Shown here: positions 7,198-13,169 of the stretch, piece by piece
Layout: each line of letters begins with the position of its first letter
How positions within the stretch are numbered: the stretch's first letter is position 1
DNA from: an uncultured Dermabacteraceae bacterium
Lineage (GTDB): Bacteria > Actinomycetota > Actinomycetes > Actinomycetales > Dermabacteraceae
Direction: 5' to 3'
Length of the DNA: 13,169 nucleotides
Assembly: GCA_946223075.1 (NCBI GenBank)
Contig: CAMILZ010000034.1
Span: 1-13,169, forward strand
Notes under the pieces: model-generated
Database searches by the model: none
The model's input: the letters and a program-made list of their open reading frames with translations, nothing else
Told to the model about the DNA's origin: nothing
Position numbers and translations under genes: made by a program

Positions 7198-7573
7198 AGC
7201 CTAGGTCTATCTCTTTCTCTAAAACCGCTCTTACATGGAGTGGGCCAGACCGACACCCGCGGTCGGGTGTGTCGCTCTTGCGAGGCGCAAAAAGGCCGCG
7301 CGAAACCCATGTACTTGCGACTGTTCCCTCAAACGATGCGCCCTCAGCGGAGTTTCCACACTGTTCGCATCCTTGGGCTGAGCGTCATCCGGTGGTCATT
7401 CCCAGAGATGGGGAACGGAACCGGGCATGGCCGCTCGCGCAAGCAACTCATCTAGTTTGCCACGTATATCAAGTGCGCACCAGGGGCGATGGCGTGGAAC
7501 GCCTCACAAGGGAAGCTCCCGCCCCTCACTTGCCCTCGAGTACTCGCGCAGGCGAGCACCCTAGAGTGGAGCC
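7198..7573. other. Divergent intergenic region with S10 leader hairpin
   Basis: These 376 bases separate rpsJ (minus) from the stress-protein gene (plus). They must hold the S10 promoter, but I find no good TTGACA/TANNNT pair for it. Weak minus-strand candidates are TACATG (plus-strand catgta near 7309-7314) and TAGGGT (plus-strand acccta, 7558-7563). A hairpin lies in the S10 leader: acacccg (7253-7259) and cgggtgt (7264-7270), loop cggt, about 55 bases before the rpsJ ATG. A 10-bp palindrome, cgagtactcg, sits at 7537-7546 near the plus-strand promoter. I see no tRNA, riboswitch or short gene here. Confidence 0.5.
7562..7567 (+). promoter_or_regulatory. Probable -10 box of a leaderless promoter (TAGAGT)
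   Basis: TAGAGT fits the actinobacterial -10 pattern TANNNT. It ends six bases before the ATG at 7574, the distance at which transcription usually begins, so the mRNA probably starts at or next to the start codon. No good -35 hexamer is present 16-19 bases upstream. The GGAG between box and ATG is too close to the ATG to serve as a ribosome-binding site. Confidence 0.6.
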
Positions 7574-8560
7574 ATGACTCAACAGCCACACAACCCGCTC
7601 CAGTCGCGAGCGTTCTCCCTTGAATTCCCGCAGTCACTCGGAACGTACCAAGAATACTCCGCCGTCCAGCGCATGGTCGACACTCTCGCCGACGCCGGGT
7701 TCCCCGTGCAGAACACCCTCATCGTGGGAACCGACTTACGCCTGATCGAACGCGTGACCGGCCGCAAAACTTGGGGCCGCGTCGTGCTCGGTGGCGCGCT
7801 GAGCGGCGTGTGGATGGGCCTCTTCGTGGGCCTGCTCTTCAGCATGCTTTCCGACAACTGGTTCTCCACGATCCTTAGCTCGGTCGTGCTCGGCGCCATC
7901 TTCTTCACGGTGTGGGCCGTGATCAGCCATGTCATGAGTGGCGGCGAGCGTGACTTCACCTCCATGACGGCAACGGTGCCCATGCAGTACGAGCTCCTCG
8001 TTGAGCACAGAAACGTGATGGAGGCACGGCGCATCCTCACCGATGCCGGCGTTCGCCTCGGCGAAGGCGCCTTCGGCGGCGCGAGCTCGCTCGACGTCGC
8101 CCTCGCACACTCTTCACATGGGCCGGGCACGGGCGAGGGCGCGTCCCCAAACTTCGGGCAGGAAGGTCCGACGCTTCCCAGCTCCAATCGCCCCCAGTAT
8201 GGCCAAAGCGCTCCCCCGCACTCGAACGATCATCCCTCGTTCACTGGCAGTGCCGACCACCACACCGAAGAAACAACCTCGAACACCCCGATGAACGCCT
8301 CAAGGCTTGGCATGGATGCTCGCACGGCCGGGTCCGATGCCGCAGGGCCCGCTGACGCTTCCTCTCCCGGTGGGCGTACTGGCGCCTCCGAAACCGATGG
8401 GCAGCCCCGCGCGATTAACACGGATGCTCCGGGCTATGCGGGCAGCGCGCACACGTCAGATTCTGCCAATGCCGGCGCGACGAGGGTTGATGATACGCCA
8501 TCGAAGCGCCCCACCTACGGGCTACCGTCGGACCCCACGAAGCCCGCCGAAAGAGACTAA
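7574..8560 (+). CDS. General-stress-type membrane protein with disordered C-terminal tail
   Basis: The product is 328 aa. Residues about 19-62 (SLGTYQEYSAVQRMVDTLADAGFPVQNTLIVGTDLRLIERV) match the short alpha/beta start of the YflT/GSP17M-like 'general stress protein' family common in actinobacteria. Two membrane segments follow, about 68-91 and 97-121, separated by a tight turn. A cytosolic stretch (GGERDFTSMTATVPMQYELLVEHRNVMEARRIL) ends near residue 157. Residues 165-328 are low-complexity, rich in Gly, Ser, Ala, Pro, Asp and His, and most likely disordered. The biochemical role of the family is not known to me. It is the only clear plus-strand gene in the window, convergent with tuf and divergent from rpsJ, with its own leaderless-type promoter, so its expression is separate from the translation operons. 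Confidence 0.85.
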   Translation: MTQQPHNPLQSRAFSLEFPQSLGTYQEYSAVQRMVDTLADAGFPVQNTLIVGTDLRLIERVTGRKTWGRVVLGGALSGVWMGLFVGLLFSMLSDNWFSTILSSVVLGAIFFTVWAVISHVMSGGERDFTSMTATVPMQYELLVEHRNVMEARRILTDAGVRLGEGAFGGASSLDVALAHSSHGPGTGEGASPNFGQEGPTLPSSNRPQYGQSAPPHSNDHPSFTGSADHHTEETTSNTPMNASRLGMDARTAGSDAAGPADASSPGGRTGASETDGQPRAINTDAPGYAGSAHTSDSANAGATRVDDTPSKRPTYGLPSDPTKPAERD

Positions 8561-8578
8561 ACCCCGACCTCCTCTAGC

Positions 8579-8613
8579 AGGGTCGCCCAGGTCCAGGCAG
8601 GCGGGGCGACCCT
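8579..8613 (+). terminator. Possible terminator hairpin after the stress-protein gene
   Basis: A perfect 10-bp stem, agggtcgccc (8579-8588) with gggcgaccct (8604-8613), encloses a 15-base loop. It begins 18 bases after the stop codon. No U tract follows (atgggtc), so it may be an RNA-stabilising hairpin, with termination occurring at 8840-8873. Confidence 0.45.
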
Positions 8614-8670
8614 ATGGGTCAACCGACGGCCCCTGGAAGCACAACCGTCGAAACCCCATACGGCAACCAG

Positions 8671-8712
8671 GCCGCCTCTGTAAGGCAGCCGCCGCCTCTC
8701 GGAAAGGCAACC
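8671..8712. repeat. Imperfect tandem repeat, 20-22 bp, two copies
   Basis: Copy one (8671-8690) and copy two (8691-8712) both begin gccgcctct and end with an aaggca(g/a)cc block, differing by two inserted bases. The repeat lies in the 280-base stretch between the stress-protein stop and the tuf terminator, where I see no convincing gene. Confidence 0.5.
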
Positions 8713-8839
8713 GTCGGCCCCCGCATTTCCCGCCTCTCACACATCTCTCCCCAACATTTGCGGTGGTCTACCAGCGAATTCCGCCACAAACGTTGGGGGC
8801 AGATTCCAGACTCACGGACCTCAACCCACAAAAAGCATA

Positions 8840-8873
8840 GAAAAGCGCCCCGGACGAATCCGGGGCGCTTTTC
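8840..8873. terminator. Bidirectional intrinsic terminator between tuf and the stress-protein gene
   Basis: A perfect 15-bp stem (8840-8854 with 8859-8873) encloses a 4-base loop, cgaa. On the minus strand it follows the tuf stop by 29 bases and runs into TTTTCTATGCTTTTTG. On the plus strand it runs into TTTTCTTTAAC. Both orientations therefore have a GC-rich stem and a T-rich run, and the hairpin can end the str operon as well as stop read-through from the convergent gene. Confidence 0.9.
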
Positions 8874-8902
8874 TTTAACTCTGCAGGCTATGCAGCGTCA
8901 GA

Positions 8903-10090
8903 TCACTTGATGATCTTGGTGACGCGGCCCGAGCCAACGGTGCGGCCACCCTCACGGATAGCGAAGCCGAGGCCCTCTTCCATAGCGATCGGCTGGATGA
9001 GCTCAACGGTCATCTCGGTCGAGTCGCCGGGCATGACCATCTCGGTGCCCTCGGGGAGGGTGATAACGCCGGTCACGTCGGTGGTACGGAAGTAGAACTG
9101 CGGGCGGTAGTTCGAGTAGAACGGGTTGTGGCGGCCACCCTCGTCCTTCGAGAGGATGTAGACCTGGCCCTCGAAGTCGGTGTGCGGGGTGATCGAACCC
9201 GGCTTCACGACAACCTGGCCGCGTTCCACGTCTTCACGCTTGGTGCCACGGAGGAGGAGGCCACAGTTCTCGCCTGCCCAAGCCTCGTCCATCTGCTTGT
9301 GGAACATCTCGATACCGGTAACGGTGGTCTTCTGAGCCTCGCGGATACCCACGATCTCGACCTCCGAGTTGATGGCAAGCTTGCCACGCTCGACCTTACC
9401 GGTCACAACGGTGCCGCGGCCGGTAATGGTGAAGACGTCCTCGATAGGCATGAGGAACGGCTTGTCCATGTCGCGAACCGGATCCGGGATCGACTCGTCG
9501 ACGGCAGCCATGAGGTCCTGAACCGACTTGACCCACTTCTCGTCGCCCTCGAGCGCCTTGAACGCCGAAACGCGAACAACGGGGGCGTCCTCGTCGAACT
9601 CCTGCGAAGCGAGAAGCTCACGGACCTCCATTTCGACGAGCTCGAGGATTTCCTCATCGTCGACCATGTCGCACTTGTTGAGTGCAACGAGGAGGTAGGG
9701 AACGCCAACCTGGCGAGCGAGAAGAACGTGCTCGCGGGTCTGCGCCATGGGGCCGTCGGTAGCGGCAACCACGAGGATTGCGCCGTCCATCTGAGCAGCG
9801 CCGGTAATCATGTTCTTGATGTAGTCGGCGTGGCCGGGAGCGTCAACGTGAGCGTAGTGGCGCTTCTCGGTCTGGTACTCGATGTGGGAGATGTTGATCG
9901 TGATGCCGCGCTGCTTTTCCTCAGGGGCGTTGTCGATCGTGTCGAAGTTGCGCTGCTCGTTGAGGTCGGGGTACTGGTCGTACAGAACCTTCGAGATAGC
10001 AGCGGTAAGCGTGGTCTTGCCGTGGTCAACGTGACCGATGGTGCCGATGTTGACGTGCGGCTTGCTACGCTCGAACTTGGCCTTAGCCAT
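8903..10090 (-). CDS. tuf: Elongation factor Tu
   Basis: The product is 395 aa. EF-Tu is the GTPase that delivers aminoacyl-tRNA to the ribosomal A site. The G domain shows GHVDHGKT (19-26), switch I RGITIN (61-66), DAPGH (83-87, with the catalytic His), NKCD (138-141) and SA (175-176). Domain 2 has PIEDVFTITGRGTVVTGKVERG and domain 3 ends in EGLGFAIREGGRTVGSGRVTKI. All key residues are intact. The ATG at 10088-10090 has a perfect AGGAGG (plus-strand cctcct, 10098-10103) seven bases upstream. It is the last gene of the str operon, 128 bases after fusA, and may also have its own promoter in that gap. Confidence 0.99.
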   Translation of the reverse strand: MAKAKFERSKPHVNIGTIGHVDHGKTTLTAAISKVLYDQYPDLNEQRNFDTIDNAPEEKQRGITINISHIEYQTEKRHYAHVDAPGHADYIKNMITGAAQMDGAILVVAATDGPMAQTREHVLLARQVGVPYLLVALNKCDMVDDEEILELVEMEVRELLASQEFDEDAPVVRVSAFKALEGDEKWVKSVQDLMAAVDESIPDPVRDMDKPFLMPIEDVFTITGRGTVVTGKVERGKLAINSEVEIVGIREAQKTTVTGIEMFHKQMDEAWAGENCGLLLRGTKREDVERGQVVVKPGSITPHTDFEGQVYILSKDEGGRHNPFYSNYRPQFYFRTTDVTGVITLPEGTEMVMPGDSTEMTVELIQPIAMEEGLGFAIREGGRTVGSGRVTKIIK

Positions 10091-10192
10091 AGTGTGTCCT
10101 CCTAGGACTTTTGGTTGGGTGTACTTCTTTAGAACGGGTGGGGCGCCCCCGGAGGGGCAACCCGAGCGGTCCGAGAACTAGCGAACAGATCC

Positions 10193-10198
10193 ACTCTA
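10193..10198 (-). promoter_or_regulatory. Candidate -10 box (TAGAGT) for separate tuf transcription
   Basis: On the minus strand the fusA-tuf gap contains TAGAGT, the same box, with the same following GGA, as the stress-protein gene. It would give a tuf leader of roughly 95 bases, which includes a small hairpin (gcccc 10145-10149 with ggggc 10154-10158). No -35 hexamer is evident, so this is a tentative call. Confidence 0.3.
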
Positions 10199-10218
10199 CC
10201 CGCTAATCCTCATAAGGC

Positions 10219-12366
10219 TTACTCGCCCCGCGTCTTCGCGATGATCTCTTCCGAAATGTTCTTCGGGACCTCCGCGTAGCTGTCGAACTGCATCGTGTAC
10301 ATCGCGCGGCCCTGCGTGAAGGAACGCAGATCGCCAATGTACCCGAACATTTCGGACAGCGGGACGAGAGCACGGATGATTTTCACACCGCTCGCGTCCT
10401 CCATCGACGAAACTGAACCGCGTCGCTTGTTCAGGTCGCCGATGACATCCCCCATGTACTCCTCGGGAGTACGGACCTCAACGCTCATGATCGGCTCGAG
10501 GAGGATCGGGTGAGCCTTCTTGAGGGCCTCACGCGTTGCCATCGAACCAGCGATCTTGAACGCCATTTCCGAGGAGTCCACGTCGTGGTAAGCACCGTCG
10601 ATAAGCGATGCCTTGACATTCACCACCGGGTAACCGGCGAGCACGCCGGACTGGAGCGCATCCTGAATACCCGCGTCAACGCTCGGGATGTATTCACGCG
10701 GGATGCGGCCACCGGTGACGAGGTTTTCGAACTCGTAGAACACGCCATCTTCGGCATCCGTGAGCGGAGCGAAGGTGATCTGAACCTTACCGAACTGGCC
10801 GGAGCCACCGGTCTGCTTCTTGTGCGTGTAATCGAACTTCTCGACGGTCTTCTTGATCGACTCGCGGTAGGCCACCTGCGGCGAGCCCACGTTTGCTTCG
10901 ACCTTGAACTCGCGGCGCATGCGGTCCACGAGCACGTCGAGCTGCAGCTCGCCCATGCCCTTGATGACCGTCTGGCCGGTTTCCTCGTCGAGCTGAACCT
11001 GGAAGGTCGGATCTTCCTTCGCGAGGCGCTGAATAGCGATACCGAGCTTCTCCTGGTCGCCCTTGGTCTTCGGCTCGATAGCCATCGAGATCACGGGCTC
11101 CGGGAAGGACATCGACTCGAGAGCGATCGGGTGCTGCGCGTCGCACAGCGTGTCGCCCGTGGTTGTGTCCTTGAGGCCGATGAACGCGTAGATGTGGCCG
11201 GCGAAGGCCTCCTCGACCGGGTTCTCCTGGTTTGAGTGCATCTGGAAGAGCTTACCGACGCGCTCCTTCTTGCCCGTGTTGGCGTTGAGCACCTGGGCGC
11301 CAGTCTCGACGTGACCGGAGTACACGCGGACATAGGTGAGCGAGCCGAAGAACGGATGCGAAGCAACCTTGAACGCGAGAGCCGAGAACGGCTCGTCGAC
11401 GGAAGGCTTACGCGTGAGTTCCTTCTCTTCGTCCTTCACGTCGTGGCCGATCATCGGCGGCACGTCAAGAGGCGACGGGAGGAAGTCGATCACGGCGTTG
11501 AGCATGGGCTGCACGCCCTTGTTCTTGAACGCCGAGCCACAGAACACCGGGTAAGCCTGCGAGTTGATGGTGAGCTCGCGGATGCCCTTCTTGAGGTCCT
11601 CGATCGAGAGGTCGCCCTCTTCGAGGTACTTCTCCATGAGCTCTTCGGTCGCCTCGGCGACGTCCTCAACGAGCTTTTCGCGGTATTCCTCAGCCTTCGC
11701 CTGAAGATCTTCCGGAATCGGAACTTCCTTCTGGTACTGGCCGAGGGCGGCATCGCCCTTCTTCTTGTTGAATTCGGGGGCGTCCTCTTCGAACTGCTCC
11801 GGCCATTCGTAGGCCTTCATCTCGAGGAGGTCGATCACGCCACGGAACTCGGACTCAGCGCCGATCGGCACCTGCATGACGAGCGGCTTCGCCTTGAGGC
11901 GGTCAACGATGGTGTCGACGGTGAAGAAGAAGTCCGCACCCATCTTGTCCATCTTGTTGACGAAGCAGATGCGCGGCACGTTGTACTTGTCGGCCTGGCG
12001 CCACACGGTCTCCGACTGCGGCTCGACACCTTCCTTGCCGTCGAACACGGCAACAGCACCGTCGAGAACGCGCAGCGAGCGCTCCACCTCAACGGTGAAG
12101 TCGACGTGGCCGGGCGTGTCGATGATGTTGATCTGGTTGTCGTGCCAGTAGCAGGTCGTTGCCGCGGACGTAATGGTGATGCCGCGTTCCTTTTCCTGCT
12201 CCATCCAGTCCATAGTGCCGGCACCGTCGTGGGTTTCGCCAAGCTTGTAGTTGACGCCGGTGTAGTACAGGATGCGCTCGGTGGTGGTGGTCTTACCAGC
12301 ATCGATGTGTGCCATGATGCCGATGTTGCGGACCTTATTGAGGTCCTTAAGCACTGCAAGTGCCAC
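10219..12366 (-). CDS. fusA: Elongation factor G
   Basis: The product is 715 aa, slightly above the usual 700. EF-G drives translocation and, with ribosome recycling factor, splits the ribosome. The G domain shows AHIDAGKT (19-26), RGIT (61-64), DTPGH (83-87), NKMD (137-140) and GSA (277-279). Domain 2 (FSALAFKVASHPFFGSLTYVRVYSG), domain 3 (RLAKEDPTFQVQLDEETGQTVIKGMGELQL), domain 4 (HKKQTGGSGQFGKVQITF) and the C-terminal domain with EPIMSVEVRTPEEYMGDVIGDLNKRRG are all present. The extra length seems to lie in the acidic/Lys-rich part of the G' insert near residues 190-215. The start is GTG at 12364-12366, giving MALAVLKDLNKVRNIG as in relatives, with AAAGG eight bases upstream. Confidence 0.99.
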   Translation of the reverse strand: MALAVLKDLNKVRNIGIMAHIDAGKTTTTERILYYTGVNYKLGETHDGAGTMDWMEQEKERGITITSAATTCYWHDNQINIIDTPGHVDFTVEVERSLRVLDGAVAVFDGKEGVEPQSETVWRQADKYNVPRICFVNKMDKMGADFFFTVDTIVDRLKAKPLVMQVPIGAESEFRGVIDLLEMKAYEWPEQFEEDAPEFNKKKGDAALGQYQKEVPIPEDLQAKAEEYREKLVEDVAEATEELMEKYLEEGDLSIEDLKKGIRELTINSQAYPVFCGSAFKNKGVQPMLNAVIDFLPSPLDVPPMIGHDVKDEEKELTRKPSVDEPFSALAFKVASHPFFGSLTYVRVYSGHVETGAQVLNANTGKKERVGKLFQMHSNQENPVEEAFAGHIYAFIGLKDTTTGDTLCDAQHPIALESMSFPEPVISMAIEPKTKGDQEKLGIAIQRLAKEDPTFQVQLDEETGQTVIKGMGELQLDVLVDRMRREFKVEANVGSPQVAYRESIKKTVEKFDYTHKKQTGGSGQFGKVQITFAPLTDAEDGVFYEFENLVTGGRIPREYIPSVDAGIQDALQSGVLAGYPVVNVKASLIDGAYHDVDSSEMAFKIAGSMATREALKKAHPILLEPIMSVEVRTPEEYMGDVIGDLNKRRGSVSSMEDASGVKIIRALVPLSEMFGYIGDLRSFTQGRAMYTMQFDSYAEVPKNISEEIIAKTRGE

Positions 12367-12408
12367 GGGCTATGCCTTTCTGCGCTTCGGTTCGAGGACC
12401 GCCGGAGA

Positions 12409-12879
12409 TTACCAGCGGTAGTGAGCGAAGGCCTTGTTGGACTCCGCCATCTTGTGGGTGTCTTCGCGACGCTTCACAGCGGCACCGAGGCCGTTCGAAG
12501 CATCGAGGATCTCGTTCATCAGGCGCTCGGTCATCGTGTGCTCACGGCGAGCACGCGAGTAGCCAACGAGCCAGCGCAGCGCGAGGGTCGTCGAACGACC
12601 GGCACGCACTTCGACGGGCACCTGGTAGGTGGCACCGCCGACGCGGCGGGAGCGAACCTCGAGCGACGGACGAATGTTGTCCAGAGCCTTCTTGAGGGTC
12701 GCAACCGGGTCCTGGCCGTTCTTCTCGCGGCAACCCTCGAGAGCGCCGTAGACGATACGCTCGGCGACGGTCTTCTTGCCGTCGAGGAGGACCTTGTTGA
12801 TGAGCTGAGTGACGATGGGCGAACCGTAAACCGGATCGACCACGAGCTGACGCTTGGGAGCTGCACCTTTACGTGGCAT
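12409..12879 (-). CDS. rpsG: 30S ribosomal protein S7 (uS7)
   Basis: The product is 156 aa, the usual length. S7 starts assembly of the 30S head and contacts the E-site tRNA. Signatures are MPRKGAAPKRQLVVDPVYGSPIVTQLINKVLLDGKKTVAERIVY, then VRSRRVGGATYQVPVEV and the C-terminal HKMAESNKAFAHYRW. The ATG at 12877-12879 overlaps the rpsL stop by one base (TAATG), with AAGGAG eight bases upstream inside rpsL. In E. coli S7 represses this operon; no such element can be judged here. Confidence 0.99.
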   Translation of the reverse strand: MPRKGAAPKRQLVVDPVYGSPIVTQLINKVLLDGKKTVAERIVYGALEGCREKNGQDPVATLKKALDNIRPSLEVRSRRVGGATYQVPVEVRAGRSTTLALRWLVGYSRARREHTMTERLMNEILDASNGLGAAVKRREDTHKMAESNKAFAHYRW

Positions 12880-13169
12880 TACTTCTTCTCCTTCTTCGCG
12901 CCGTACCGCGAGCGCGCCTGCTGGCGACCCTTCACGGCCTGGGTATCGAGCGAACCACGGACGATCTTGTAGCGGACGCCCGGGAGGTCCTTCACACGGC
13001 CGCCGCGAACGAGGACGATCGAGTGCTCCTGGAGGTTGTGGCCTTCACCGGGGATGTAGGCCGTGACCTCGATACCGGAGGAGAGGCGAACACGCGCGAT
13101 CTTACGGAGCGCCGAGTTCGGCTTCTTCGGAGTGGTGGTGTACACGCGGGTGCACACGCCGCGGCGCTG
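12879..13169 (-). CDS. rpsL: 30S ribosomal protein S12 (uS12), 3' part only
   Basis: Only the last 96 codons plus stop are in the window; the gene continues beyond position 13169, and about 28 N-terminal residues are missing. The visible part begins QRRGVCTRVYTTTPKKPNSALRK and ends RSRYGAKKEKK. S12 controls decoding accuracy at the A site. Both lysines at which changes give streptomycin resistance (in TTPKKPNS and GGRVKDLPG) are the normal residues, so the sequence predicts the sensitive form. The GTG at 13155-13157 that could pass for a start is an internal valine codon. Confidence 0.98.
   Translation of the reverse strand, partial: QRRGVCTRVYTTTPKKPNSALRKIARVRLSSGIEVTAYIPGEGHNLQEHSIVLVRGGRVKDLPGVRYKIVRGSLDTQAVKGRQQARSRYGAKKEKK

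Noticed and set aside
7449..7472. TTGATA (minus strand) near TAGATG as an S10 promoter
   Set aside because: The two boxes are only about 12 bases apart, too close for a normal -35/-10 pair.
8307..8840. A 177-codon frame overlapping the tail of the stress-protein gene
   Set aside because: It starts inside another gene without a ribosome-binding site, and its Arg/Pro-rich composition is what frame-shifted GC-rich tail sequence gives.
9128..10105. A 325-codon plus-strand open frame opposite tuf
   Set aside because: It is a shadow of tuf. Long antisense frames over tuf are common in high-GC genomes.
10141..10163. GC-rich hairpin in the fusA-tuf gap as a terminator
   Set aside because: The stem is only 5 bp and no U tract follows, so it is more likely part of the tuf leader.
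11236..12972. A 578-codon open frame on the plus strand opposite fusA and rpsG
   Set aside because: It is antisense to two fully convincing genes, and its protein is a low-complexity Leu/Val/Arg/Asp/His mix. This is typical of the complement of GC-rich coding sequence with strong third-position bias.
13155..13157. GTG as the start of a short S12
   Set aside because: The frame stays open to the window edge, and the residues before it (QRRG) match the normal S12 sequence, so the gene is cut by the edge and not short.

Overview
This window is a ribosomal-protein and elongation-factor region of a high-GC Gram-positive bacterium. I place it in Actinomycetota, probably the Micrococcales side; I cannot support a genus. 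The reasons are the strongly GC-rich coding sequence, frequent GTG starts, actinobacterial-type S12, S7, EF-G, EF-Tu and S10-cluster proteins, an alanine/proline-linked extra domain on L4, and a likely leaderless gene. Nearly everything is on the minus strand, so genes read from right to left.

Right part, 13169 down to 8903: the str operon in its classic order, rpsL (5' end cut by the window edge), rpsG, fusA, tuf. It closes at a very strong hairpin at 8840-8873 that can terminate from both sides. Middle part, 7574-8560: one plus-strand gene for a two-helix membrane protein of the actinobacterial general-stress type, with a long disordered tail. It converges on tuf and diverges from the S10 operon. 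A TAGAGT box six bases before its ATG suggests a leaderless mRNA. Left-centre part, 7197 down to 1557: the S10 operon rpsJ-rplC-rplD-rplW-rplB-rpsS-rplV-rpsC-rplP-rpmC-rpsQ, tightly packed with several stop/start overlaps and ended by a 15-bp hairpin at 1491-1524. Left end, 1292 down to 28: two coupled genes for exported proteins, a predicted lipoprotein and a secreted OmpA-C-domain protein. They lie where the spc operon (rplN and onward) would follow in many bacteria.

The translation genes work together: r-proteins for both subunits plus the two translocation and delivery GTPases. The two insertions (stress protein; lipoprotein plus OmpA) are cell-envelope genes placed at operon boundaries. 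I found no mobile element, CRISPR array, tRNA, rRNA or phage gene. The long plus-strand open frames opposite the r-protein and fusA genes look like shadows of GC-rich coding sequence. I see no clear new system. The most notable items are the extra C-terminal domain on L4, the envelope gene pair after rpsQ, and the leaderless stress-protein gene.
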